64,000 nt of DNA. Source: CBDHDJ01 sp965261645. Its GTDB lineage: Bacteria; Pseudomonadota; Alphaproteobacteria; SHVV01. Location of the stretch: positions 558,001 through 622,000 of the forward strand of contig CBDHDJ010000002.1 of assembly GCA_965261645.1 (NCBI GenBank). Reading direction: 5' to 3'. Positions 16,984 to 25,273 of this stretch are shown here, piece by piece. The notes under the pieces were generated by a model. That model had not been told where the DNA came from. It worked only from the letters and a program-made list of their open reading frames with translations, and did not search any database. The position numbers and the translations under genes are program-made. The stretch's first letter is position 1, and every line of letters begins with the position of its first letter.

Positions 16984-17382
16984 ATGGTGAAACAACCAGG
17001 GATATCGTTGCCGTGAATTGCCGCGCTCGCGACTCTCTGCGCCGCCGGCCCGGCCGCGACGCCTGCCGCGGCCGAGAGCGATCCCGCCAAGGGCGAGAAG
17101 GTCTACCGCAAGTGCAAGGCCTCTCACAGCCTCGAGGCGGGCGGGAACAAGCTCGGGCCGCATCTTGCCAACCTGCACGGCCGCGAGGCAGCCTCCATCG
17201 AGGACTACAACTACTCCAGGGCGATGCGCGAATTGGGGCTCGTCTGGGACAAGGAGAGTCTCGACGGCTATCCCGCCAATCCGGCCAAGCTCCTCGAAGG
17301 CGGCAAGATGGAGTTCCCAGGCCTGAAGATGAAGCAAGACCGCAAGGACGTGAGCGCCTATTTGCGGAGCCTCGCGCCCTAG
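16984..17382 (+). pseudogene. Cytochrome c family protein with stop in signal peptide and CXXSH heme motif
   Basis: The frame reads MVKQPGISLP-stop-IAALATLCAAG and then a mature class-I cytochrome c (DPAKGEKVYRKC, KLGPHLANL, LKMKQDRKDVSAYL). The TGA at 17014-17016 interrupts an otherwise good signal peptide. The heme-binding motif reads CKASH instead of CKACH (codon TCT), so even a translated product could make only one thioether bond. Both changes point to inactivation. The rest, about 120 codons, is free of lesions. It precedes the DUF1028 gene by 50 bases. Confidence 0.75.
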
Positions 17383-17432
17383 CCGCGGTGCCATTTCTCG
17401 CTCCCGTCGTCCCTGACCCAGGAGTGAAAAAA

Positions 17433-18170
17433 ATGACCTATTCCATCATCGGCCAGTGTCCGCGCACCGGCGCGACGGGCGTCGCCTCGACCACGGCGTC
17501 CTTGGCTGTCGGGGGGTTGTGTCCCTTCTTCACACTCGGTGGCGATATCATCGTGTCGCAGGCCTATGCCCGGCCCAAAGCCGGGGTGGACCTCGCCCGT
17601 CTCGTGGCCGGCGGCAGCGCGCTCGACGATATCGAGGCGCGGCTGCCAGATCTGGTGGATGATCTGACCTACCGCCAAATCGCCATTCTGCGCCGGAACG
17701 GTGAAAGGATGTGCTATTCGGGACTCGATTCCCGGCCTTGGGTCGGACAACTTGAGAGCACCGATGGCATTTCGTTCGGCAATGCGCTTGCCGGCCCGCC
17801 AACGCTGGACGTCATGGCCGCAGCCTTCGGTCAAGCGGCGGCGGCCCCCCTCGATGAACGCCTGATGCTCGCGCTCGAAGCGGGCCGCGATGCCGGCGGG
17901 CAGGCCGTCAACGGCGTTCACTACAAGGAACGCTCCGCCTACCTCAAGGTCTACGACAATGAGGCCGACCCGGCCATCGCGTCGATCGATCTACGCGTCG
18001 ATATTCACGCCCAAGCCGTCGATGAGCTGCGCCGGCAATACGACATGTTCCGGCCCGTCGCCGAGTTCAATGCGCTGCGCTCCGACAAGCCCGCCGAAAC
18101 GCCGCCGATGGGCGAGTGGGAGGAGCGCCATATCAAGGGCCCCCGGCCCCCGACCATCATCCACGATTGA
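17433..18170 (+). CDS. DUF1028 family protein
   Basis: 245 aa. It starts MTYSIIGQCPRTGATGVAST and continues with GGLCPFF and VSQAYARPKAGVDL, the standard DUF1028 layout; this family has an Ntn-hydrolase-like fold and unknown substrate. In many bacteria it sits with amidohydrolases and RidA proteins in nitrogen-compound catabolism. The ATG at 17433 is chosen because homology starts there and GGAG lies ten bases upstream. The upstream extension of the same frame overlaps the cytochrome pseudogene and is not coding. Confidence 0.8.
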   Translation: MTYSIIGQCPRTGATGVASTTASLAVGGLCPFFTLGGDIIVSQAYARPKAGVDLARLVAGGSALDDIEARLPDLVDDLTYRQIAILRRNGERMCYSGLDSRPWVGQLESTDGISFGNALAGPPTLDVMAAAFGQAAAAPLDERLMLALEAGRDAGGQAVNGVHYKERSAYLKVYDNEADPAIASIDLRVDIHAQAVDELRRQYDMFRPVAEFNALRSDKPAETPPMGEWEERHIKGPRPPTIIHD

Positions 18171-18199
18171 GGCACGGGCCGCCCCTCGGGACCCGAGTT

Positions 18200-18496
18200 T
18201 CACCCTTCGCTCGCAGCCACCCGCTCGACGCGTGTCGCCGTCGGTCCCTCCTCGGCACGCGCCTTCAGGCCCTCGGCGAAGGTCTTGAGAGGCGGCAGCG
18301 ACTGGAACCGCTCGCGCGCCGCCTCGTCCGCCATCCAGGCGTGGTGAACGAGCGAGGTGCCGTCCTCCTGCTTGAACGAGGTAGAGCGATAGCCGGGATC
18401 GTTCTCAGCCTTGATGACATCGATGAACTCGCGGACAGCCTGCTCCTGCTCCGCGACCTTATCGGCCGCGACCTGGTACTCGATGATGTAATCCAC
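18200..18496 (-). CDS. Antibiotic biosynthesis monooxygenase (ABM) domain protein
   Basis: 98-aa single-domain protein of the dimeric alpha-beta ABM fold (MDYIIEYQVAADKVAEQEQAV, YRSTSFKQEDGTSLVHHAW). Such proteins are cofactor-free oxygenases or small stress-related enzymes; the particular substrate is unknown. The start is GTG 18496 with GGGAGG upstream. It converges with the DUF1028 gene and lies 55 bases downstream of the aldehyde dehydrogenase gene, probably on the same transcript. Confidence 0.75.
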   Translation of the reverse strand: MDYIIEYQVAADKVAEQEQAVREFIDVIKAENDPGYRSTSFKQEDGTSLVHHAWMADEAARERFQSLPPLKTFAEGLKARAEEGPTATRVERVAASEG

Positions 18497-18551
18497 GACT
18501 TTCGCCTCCCTCTTAATTCTTGCCGCAACGCCCGCATGGTGGGCGGACGCG

Positions 18552-19947
18552 CTAGATGCGCCGGATCACGGTCAGCTTCTCCTGCACCATGTCCGCCATG
18601 GTGTGGGGGATACCGCCGATCCCGTAGCCCGAGACGCCGCGCCCGGCGAAAGGCATCCAGTCGACGCGGAAGGCCGAATGGTCGTTGACCATGACGGCGC
18701 CGGCATCGAGGCGCTCCGATAAGTCGAGCGCCCGGTCGAGGTCGCGCGTGTAGACCGCCGACTGGAACGCGAGCGGCAGCGCGTTGGCTTGCGCCACCGC
18801 TTGGTCCAAGTCGTCGAACCCGAAGACACAACTCACGGGCCCGAAAATTTCCTGGGTCGAGACCTTGGCGTCGGCGGGCGGTTCCACCAGGATCGTCGGG
18901 CTGAACAGCCGGTCGTTGATCCGCGTCCCGCCCAACGTCACTTGGGTGCCCGCGGCAGCGGCTTCGCCGACCCATGTTTCGACGCGGTCAACTTCGCGCG
19001 GCAGGATAAGCGGGCCGACATCGGTCTCACCGTGTGTCGGATCACCTGTGATCAGACGCCCGGCCGCGCCCGCATAAGCCTCGAGAAACGCCCCCTTGAT
19101 GCGGTTGTCGACGAAGATGCGCTGGACGGACACGCAGACCTGGCCGGCATGGTAGTAGCCGCCCTTGACGAGCGAGGGGACGGCGTGCTCCAGGTCCGCA
19201 TCGTCACACACGATCACCGGCGCCGCCCCGCCGTGCTCGAGCGCGCAACGGGTTCCTGGCGCAAGTTTGCCGCGCAAATACCAGCCGACCTTGGCCGAGC
19301 CGATAAACGTGAAGAACGCAACCCGTTCGTCCGTCACCAGCCGCTCCGCGGTCGGTATGTCGCACACGCACAGCTGGCATAATTCTTCCGGCAATCCCGC
19401 CTGGTGGACGAGCTCGACGAACGTCCGACAAGAGACCGGCGTCGTGTCGGCCGGCTTGACGATGACCGGGCAGCCTGTGGCGATGGCAGGCACCAACTGA
19501 TGGACGACGAGATTGAGCGGATGGTTGAACGCGCTCACCGCCACGACGGGGCCAATCGGTTCCTGGCGCGTGAAGGCCAGGCGCGGGGCGTCCGTCGCGG
19601 CGAGGTCCATCGGAATTTCGCGGCCGTGAAGACGGGCGATCTCCTCGGCGGCAAGTTCGACGCCGTTGACCGCTCGATCGGCCTCGACGCGGGCGTCGGT
19701 GAGCGGCTTGCCGCCTTCCCTCGCGATGAGAAGCGCGAGCTCATCGCTGCGAGCGCGCATCAATTCAGCCAGGCGGCGGAGGATTTCGATGCGCCGCGAC
19801 GCCGGGAAGCCGGCGGCTCCGATCGCGGAACGCCGCCCGGGCTCGGCCCAGCATCGCATCCACCTCGGGCCACTCGTCTACGTCCAGGGTTGCGAGTTCG
19901 CGGCCGTCAAAGGGCTGGTCCACCGTGAGAGCATTGCTCTTGGTCAT
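18552..19947 (-). pseudogene. Aldehyde dehydrogenase, frameshifted near the N-terminus
   Basis: NAD(P)-dependent aldehyde dehydrogenase. The long frame has the cofactor loop FNHPLNLVVHQLVPAI, catalytic Glu in ALEHGGAAP and the nucleophile Cys in GGYYHAGQVCVSVQR. The first ~48 codons (ATG 19947, MTKSNALTVDQPFDG) are in another frame; homology passes over with one extra G near 19795-19805 (RLP then ASRRIEILRRLAELM). A start inside the long frame (19859) would give a protein lacking the real N-terminus. It is either a recent frameshift or a sequencing error, since the remaining 430 codons are clean. Confidence 0.8.
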
Positions 19948-20042
19948 ACATCGGCTCCCATCATCTCGCAGGAACGCAAGCGCGCGCGGAAAGCGTGTTG
20001 TTCAGAACAGGTTGTCGATCGGGGCCAACGCCCAGCGCCATA

Positions 20043-20063
20043 GGCCGGTCAGCCGGACCGGCC
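20043..20063. other. Strong hairpin without U-tract
   Basis: Perfect 8-bp stem GGCCGGTC / GACCGGCC with a five-base loop, between the aldehyde dehydrogenase start and the IS1-type element. No T-run follows on either strand, so it is not a standard terminator; its role is unknown. Confidence 0.5.
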
Positions 20064-20151
20064 GGCAGAGGACGGGGAGTTCGAATCGACGGCGTCCAAA
20101 AGGGTACAATGGTTTGCGAGCGCGGGTAGTGTCCTAATTTGATCTTCAGCG

Positions 20152-20457
20152 CTACGAAAGGGATGATCGATGTTCCGCGACGATAGCAGCCCGCACGGCA
20201 TCTTGTGGGCTTCCGATCCCGCCTAGATGCAGCACAGCAAAGAACCGCCGTTTGTTGCTTCCCTGGATGGGCGAAGACCACGCATAGGCGATGGTGGCGC
20301 TGGGGTGGTCGTCAAGATTGAAGATGTGGACAACGCCTTCCCATACGGTTTCGCCCTCGTACGTATCCTTGACGGGGACCGAACCGGCAGGCGTGGCTGT
20401 GCCGCCATGCTGGCCTTCAACCGCATGTTTCAATTGGTCAATATCAGATTCGGGCAT
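20152..20457 (-). CDS. IS passenger protein of unknown function (small)
   Basis: 101 aa from ATG 20457 (MPESDIDQLKHAVEGQHGG). It contains the stretch VWEGVVHIFNLDDHPSA and ends in KRRFFAVLHLGGIGSPQDAV. It lies just inside the left terminal repeat. Proteins of this type are known to me only as companions of IS1-type transposases; no function is established. No signal peptide, membrane segment or catalytic motif is visible. The 20-codon extension to 20517 is possible but lacks a ribosome binding site. Confidence 0.6.
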   Translation of the reverse strand: MPESDIDQLKHAVEGQHGGTATPAGSVPVKDTYEGETVWEGVVHIFNLDDHPSATIAYAWSSPIQGSNKRRFFAVLHLGGIGSPQDAVRAAIVAEHRSSLS

Positions 20458-20669
20458 CGCCCTACCTAATAAGGGATTCCAAACTGGCAACCTACCTGTT
20501 ATAATGGCGGGTGCCACTCCCCTAGAGGGCTAGTCCTAGAGAAGTGGCTTAACCGCCGTTACGGTTTTTTCATGCGGTCTTTCCGCATAGAGCACCTGCC
20601 TTTCTCCGGGCTTGTTCCCAGGGTTTGAGTTAGCGGTAGCCAACCGCCAAAAGTATTGGGGCCACAGAA

Positions 20670-21494
20670 TTATTCTGTGGCCCCAACCTGTTGAAGTTCG
20701 CTTTTGTCATTCTCAACTGTGATCACGAAATCGACCGCCTCGTCTTCCGTATCGTAAATCTGGCTTACATTCATCGCGAAGGTTCTAAACCATCGGACTC
20801 GCTTACCCTTCGGCCATCCTTCTACAACGGGCGGTATCTTTTCCAGCAACGCCACTAGGAGCGGGTCGAGATTGAGTCCTCCACCGTTACCGTCACCGCC
20901 GCCCTTTGGAAGTTCTGACGCTGACGCGGCGGGCACAGTGGGTCCTGCCGCGGGTCTCATAAAGCGCTCGTTTGACGAATCGATGAACCCAGCAAAGTGA
21001 ACTGACTTCGTGAATGTCAGTCGCGCGCGCTCCTTTTGCTTTGGCGGAACACCAAGAGTTTCAATGTGCCGCTCAATTGCGGGTGAGGGGGGTAAGGCGG
21101 TTCCCTCATACTTCTCATACAGCGCCGCATGGAGAGGCACATTCAAAAAGGCGACCGCGATCGCATTGGGGCGTTCGGCTTCATCGCTGACGCTTTGACC
21201 AAGATTCGTCAGGGATACCGTGCCCCCATGCTGTGTCTCCACCAGACCAAACGTTCTTGCCGCCCCCAGAATGGAGCGGAACGTGCCACCAGCGGCACTC
21301 ATATTCATCCAAGTCGCCAACTGCTTTACTGTGCAGGCCGCCGATCCTGAATTCGTTCGAAGCTTGTCGGACAAGCCGACTGCAGCCTCAAGATCGCTGT
21401 ATACAAACGAAATTTTAGACCTACTGCGCGGGGCCGCCGTCTGTTCGCCGTTAACCTCGTCCCCGACGGTTGCCGTTGACTCTGATGTGTCCAT
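20670..21494 (-). CDS. IS passenger protein, DUF5343-like winged-helix candidate
   Basis: 274 aa from ATG 21494, with GGAGGT nine bases upstream. The N-terminal ~150 residues (FVYSDLEAAVGLSDKL, VKQLATWMNM, AAGGTFRSILGAARTFGLVE) look like a DNA-binding winged-helix/DUF5343-type region. A Gly-rich linker (KGGGDGNGGG) leads to a C-terminal domain (LLEKIPPVVEGWPKGKRVRWF, NVSQIYD). It might regulate the transposase or the host; function unknown. It is divergent from the transposase gene, with about 140 bases between the starts. Confidence 0.6.
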   Translation of the reverse strand: MDTSESTATVGDEVNGEQTAAPRSRSKISFVYSDLEAAVGLSDKLRTNSGSAACTVKQLATWMNMSAAGGTFRSILGAARTFGLVETQHGGTVSLTNLGQSVSDEAERPNAIAVAFLNVPLHAALYEKYEGTALPPSPAIERHIETLGVPPKQKERARLTFTKSVHFAGFIDSSNERFMRPAAGPTVPAASASELPKGGGDGNGGGLNLDPLLVALLEKIPPVVEGWPKGKRVRWFRTFAMNVSQIYDTEDEAVDFVITVENDKSELQQVGATE

Positions 21495-21636
21495 TTTTGG
21501 GCACCTCCAGCCCACAAAAAGTCAAGTCCCAGTTCATCCATGGTCAGAATTATAAGATATTACCGTGGTTGAGTCAATTCTTATTGATTTGTGAGAAATT
21601 ATCGTCAAAATGACTGCATAGACTAAGGAGATCGTT

Positions 21637-22461
21637 ATGAATCGCGTACCGCTCGCCCGCCGCACCCAGATCATTCACTGTCTCGTCGAGGGCAATTCGA
21701 TCCGTTCGACCGAGCGACTGACTAACACACATCGCGACACAATCATGCGTCTCATGGTGGAGGTCGGTGGTGGCTGCGCAAATCTTATGAATGAGAAAAT
21801 GCGCGACCTTTCGTGCCAACGGCTACAGGTTGACGAGATTTGGAGTTTCGTCGGCAAGAAGCAAGCCCAGCTCAAGCCGGGTGATGATCGTTCCCGCCTA
21901 GGAGACCAGTGGACGTTCGTGGCGCTCGATCCCGATACCAAGCTCCTACCGACCCATCTCGTTGGGAAGCGAACGCGTAAGAATGCGGTGGCATTTATGG
22001 ACGATCTTTCCGGTCGTCTAGACAACCGAGTCCAGATTTCAAGCGATGCACTGAGTAGCTATGTTGATGCAGTCGAGCGGGCCTTCGGTGCAGATGTAGA
22101 TTACGGGCAGGTGGTTAAATTCTATGACGCAGAACCAATAGGCCCCGGTCGGTACGCGCCTCCCCGCGTCGTGAGCCAAAAAAAGGCCGTGGTGGCAGGA
22201 AATCCTGACCGCACGCATATTTCGACCAGCCTTGTTGAGCGTCAGAATTTGACCATGCGGATGAGCATGCGCCGCTTTACCCGGCTGACAAATGCGTTCA
22301 GCAAGAAGCTGGAAAACCTTGAGGCTGCGGTGGCCCTACACTTTGCGCATTACAACTTCGTGCGCCTCCACAAGACGCTACGCTGCACCCCAGCTATGGC
22401 AGCCGGTGTGAGTGACCGGCTATGGTCCCTTGAGGAATTGGTGGGCCGTACTTCAAATTAG
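21637..22461 (+). CDS. IS1-family transposase
   Basis: 274 aa with an N-terminal HTH (IIHCLVEGNSIRSTERLTN) and a DDE domain: VDEIWSFVGKK (first Asp), ISSDALSSYVDAV (second Asp), and a C-terminal region SLVERQNLTMRMSMRRF with the conserved Glu, then HFAHYNFVRLHKTLR. RBS AAGGAG. Intact, and the protein ends nine bases before the element's end. Confidence 0.88.
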   Translation: MNRVPLARRTQIIHCLVEGNSIRSTERLTNTHRDTIMRLMVEVGGGCANLMNEKMRDLSCQRLQVDEIWSFVGKKQAQLKPGDDRSRLGDQWTFVALDPDTKLLPTHLVGKRTRKNAVAFMDDLSGRLDNRVQISSDALSSYVDAVERAFGADVDYGQVVKFYDAEPIGPGRYAPPRVVSQKKAVVAGNPDRTHISTSLVERQNLTMRMSMRRFTRLTNAFSKKLENLEAAVALHFAHYNFVRLHKTLRCTPAMAAGVSDRLWSLEELVGRTSN

Positions 22462-22488
22462 GACACTACCCGAGCGCGGAGTAGGTGG

Positions 22489-23933
22489 TCGTGTCCCAGG
22501 ACGTGGTGTAGGAGTTGTTGGAGCCTCTGTTAGCTGTGGGTAGGCGGCTTGCCGTAGCGACCGCCGAGAGTCTGGCGTAGGCAAGCCGGCTATCCACAGC
22601 GGAGGCCATCGCGGTTCCGGTTTAGGGTTGGGCTAGTGCAAACCAACCTGACCCGAAGGAGAACCACGATGACCCAGGACATGATGACCCTGCGCGCGCT
22701 TTTGGAGAAGAGCTCCGATGCCGATCTGCTTCGCGAGATGATCGGCTTCACGGCCGAGCGGCTGATGGCACTGGAGGTTGAGGGCCTGACCGGCGCCGGG
22801 CACGGCGAGCGCTCGGCGGATCGTATCACCCACCGCAACGGCTACCGCGACCGGTCCTGGGAGACGCGGGCCGGCACGGTGGAGCTGAAGATCCCGAAGC
22901 TGAGGAAGGGAAGCCACTTCCCGGGCTTCCTGGAGCCGCGGCGGATGGCCGAGAAGGCGCTGGCTGCGGTGATCCAGGAGGCCTACATCCAGGGGGTGTC
23001 GACCCGCTCGGTCGACGATCTGGTTCAGGCGATGGGGATGTCGGGCGCCTCCAAGAGCCAGGTCTCCAGGCTGTGCGGCGAGATCGACGATAAGGTCAAC
23101 GGCTTCCTCGATCGACCGCTGGAGGGCGACTGGCCCTATCTGTGGCTCGACGCCACCTACGTGAAGGTGCGCCAGACCGGACGCATCGTCTCGGTCGCGG
23201 TGACCGTGGCTGTGGCCGTCAAGGACCAAGGCCGCCGCGAGGTCCTGGGCGTGGCGATCGGCGCGTCGGAGGCCGAGACCTTCTGGACCGAGTTCCTGCG
23301 CTCGCTGGCCCGGCGCGGGCTGCGCGGCGTGAAGCTGGTGATCTCCGACGACCACAAGGGCCTGAAGGCCGCCGCGACCCGGATCCTCGGCGCCACATGG
23401 CAGCGCTGCCGCGTGCACTTCGCCCGCAACCTGCTGGCCCATGCCGGCCGCCAGGGCCGGCGCGTCGTCTCCGCCTTCGTCGCCACCGCCTTCGCCCAGG
23501 AGGACGCCGACAGCGCGAAGGCCCAGTGGCGTCAGGTCGCCTACCAGCTCAGGCCCAAGGTGCCCAAGCTGGCAGTTCTCATGGACGAAGCCGAGCACGA
23601 CGTCCTCGCCTACATGAGCTTCCCCAGGGAGCACCGCCAGAAATTGCACTCCACAAACCCGATCGAACGGCTCCATGCCGAGGTCAAGCGTCGCACCAAC
23701 GTCGTCGGTATCTTTCCCAACGAAGCCGCCATCACACGGCTCGTCGGCGCTATCCTTCTCGAGCAGAACGATGAGTGGGCCGTCTCAAGGAGATACATGA
23801 CGCTGGAATCAATCGCTCCGCTGAGCGATGGTGTCCCCATCACGCTGCCCACCGTGGCAGCCTGAACGTCCCGGCCCTACCCGCCGGGAGCCGCGTAGAG
23901 CGCAACGCTCTTACACCACGCGCCGGGACACGA
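22489..23933 (+). mobile_element. IS256-family element
   Basis: About 1445 bp with imperfect termini TCGTGTCCCAGGACGTGGTG and, reversed, TCGTGTCCCGGCGCGTGGTG. No matching 8-bp flanks are seen, so flanking DNA was rearranged. It begins ten bases after the right target repeat of the IS1-type element. Confidence 0.8.
22669..23865 (+). CDS. IS256 (mutator-type) transposase
   Basis: 398 aa from ATG 22669 (GAAGGAG upstream). It shows GERSADRITHRNGYRDRSW, the DDE core with WLDATYVKVR (first Asp), LVISDDHKGLKAA (second Asp), RCRVHFARNLL, and the Glu in HSTNPIERLHAEVKRR. It looks complete and active. Confidence 0.92.
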   Translation: MTQDMMTLRALLEKSSDADLLREMIGFTAERLMALEVEGLTGAGHGERSADRITHRNGYRDRSWETRAGTVELKIPKLRKGSHFPGFLEPRRMAEKALAAVIQEAYIQGVSTRSVDDLVQAMGMSGASKSQVSRLCGEIDDKVNGFLDRPLEGDWPYLWLDATYVKVRQTGRIVSVAVTVAVAVKDQGRREVLGVAIGASEAETFWTEFLRSLARRGLRGVKLVISDDHKGLKAAATRILGATWQRCRVHFARNLLAHAGRQGRRVVSAFVATAFAQEDADSAKAQWRQVAYQLRPKVPKLAVLMDEAEHDVLAYMSFPREHRQKLHSTNPIERLHAEVKRRTNVVGIFPNEAAITRLVGAILLEQNDEWAVSRRYMTLESIAPLSDGVPITLPTVAA

Positions 23934-24003
23934 TCGCGCCGAATGGCACGTATCATCGTGACCAGATGATCGGCCTGCTGCTGAAATCGTACCTTTGACG
24001 GAT
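23934..24003 (+). other. Short gene tail stranded between two IS elements
   Basis: After the IS256 end an open frame of about 21 codons, NGTYHRDQMIGLLLKSYL and a TGA at 23996-23998, continues from the element edge. It looks like the C-terminus of a protein whose body has been lost. I do not recognise it. TGACGGAT at 23996-24003 is the left target repeat of the next IS1595. Confidence 0.35.
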
Positions 24004-25037
24004 AAGGCTTATCCCGGTAGCTCCGGTGCGATCAACATCTTGTAGGTAGGCGGCTTGATTGCGACGCCGATGCCGAGGATGGAGCGGAAGGCTGCGTGGC
24101 GGGTTTGGCGCCGGTTGAAGCGGAAGACGAACTCGTCGAGGTAGGATTGCAGGTGTTGGCGTCGGAGGCCGTGGTAGACGCCCAGCGCCCAGGTCTTGAG
24201 GTTGGCGAAGACGCGATGAACCCAGGGCAGGACCATATGGGCGGCCATGTTTCCGACGACGTGCGGGTCGTGTGTGATGCCGGACGCGCCGGGGTAGCCG
24301 GCCCAGCCGTCGGTCCTGGCCGTGGCGCCGGGGGCGAGGTTGGCGCCCAGGAAGGCGTGCAGGCTGTCGGCGGAGAAGTCCTCGATCCGCGCCAGGCGGA
24401 TCCGGCCGGGCCCACCCTCGCCGACCTCGACAGCGCCGGCGACCAACAACTTGCCTTGGTGGCTGCGCCGACCGCCGCCGCTCGGCGGTTCATCCTTGGA
24501 GCGGCAGGCGATCAGGCTTTCGTCCACTTCGACCAGGCCCGCCAGCGGCATGCGCTCTGGTGCGACCATGGCCCGGCGCAGCTTGGTGGCGAGCAACCAT
24601 GCGGTCTTGTAGGAACCCAGGCCGAGCTGCTTCTGGAGTTGCAGCGCCGAGATCCCGTTGGAGTGCGTGGCCATCAGATAGGCGGCCCAGAACCACGCGA
24701 TCAGCGCCAGCTTGGAGCCGTGCATCACCGTACCGGCCGTCACCGAGGTCTGCTTGCGACAGTCGGCGCATTCATGGGTGTATGCCTTGGTCGCGAGCGC
24801 CCACCCCCGGCTGCTGCCGCAGGCCGGACAGACGAAGCCTGCCGGCCAGCGCAAGATGGCCAGGTAGGCGGCGCAGGCTTCTTCGTCTGGAAAACGCTGT
24901 TGGAACTCCAACAGGGAACGGGGGAAGTCGGTCATTTCTGGGCATCCCGAGGGTCATGATGTTCACATTATGTTCCACCACGACCCTCGCCCCACGTCAC
25001 CACATTTCGTGGTCCCGGACGCTCAGGGATAAGCCTT
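24004..25037 (-). mobile_element. IS1595-family element, copy 2 of 2
   Basis: 1034 bp, AAGGCTTATCCC ... GGGATAAGCCTT, with 8-bp target duplication TGACGGAT (23996-24003 and 25038-25045). Nearly identical to 8913-9946. The 236 bases between it and trhA (25038-25273) show no gene I recognise. Confidence 0.92.
24009..24935 (-). CDS. IS1595-family transposase (copy 2)
   Basis: 308 aa with the zinc ribbon CPACGSS/CADCRKQT and ISXO2-like DDE domain. It differs from copy 1 only by Gln for Arg in FNRRQTRH. Intact. Confidence 0.92.
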   Translation of the reverse strand: MTDFPRSLLEFQQRFPDEEACAAYLAILRWPAGFVCPACGSSRGWALATKAYTHECADCRKQTSVTAGTVMHGSKLALIAWFWAAYLMATHSNGISALQLQKQLGLGSYKTAWLLATKLRRAMVAPERMPLAGLVEVDESLIACRSKDEPPSGGGRRSHQGKLLVAGAVEVGEGGPGRIRLARIEDFSADSLHAFLGANLAPGATARTDGWAGYPGASGITHDPHVVGNMAAHMVLPWVHRVFANLKTWALGVYHGLRRQHLQSYLDEFVFRFNRRQTRHAAFRSILGIGVAIKPPTYKMLIAPELPG

Positions 25038-25273
25038 TGACGGATAATGCATCCCTAGAAGCTTTGACCTTAAGCCGCAGGTTTCACCTAAGCGGCACGA
25101 ACCGCTGTGTACACAAGGACGTTTACTCGCCTGAGTCTGACCCATCACAAGCACACCCAAATGGCTGAAGGTAGGTCTTCCACTTTGCGATGCAGGTATC
25201 GCCGCATGCTTTCCCCTTGCGCCAGATTTTGCAACAGGCGGCGCTGCCACGCAGCGACCAAGCCGCACGCATT

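Larger units (their letters stand above)
20125..22470 (+). mobile_element. IS1-family element (ISMhu11-like) with two passenger genes
   Basis: 2346 bp bounded by perfect 18-bp inverted repeats, GGTAGTGTCCTAATTTGA and its complement, with an 8-bp target duplication CGAGCGCG (20117-20124 and 22471-22478). It encodes an IS1-type transposase on the plus strand and two divergent passenger genes on the minus strand. It is much longer than classical IS1 (about 0.77 kb), matching the long IS1 subgroup that carries extra genes. GC is visibly lower than in the surrounding genes. Confidence 0.88.

Noticed and set aside
17013..17432. N-terminal extension of the DUF1028 frame
   Set aside because: It overlaps the cytochrome c pseudogene in another frame; DUF1028 homology and a ribosome binding site start at 17433.
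20085..20104. Possible tRNA T-arm (GAGTTCGAATCGAC)
   Set aside because: The flanking bases do not form a five-pair T-stem and no acceptor, anticodon or D arm is found upstream.
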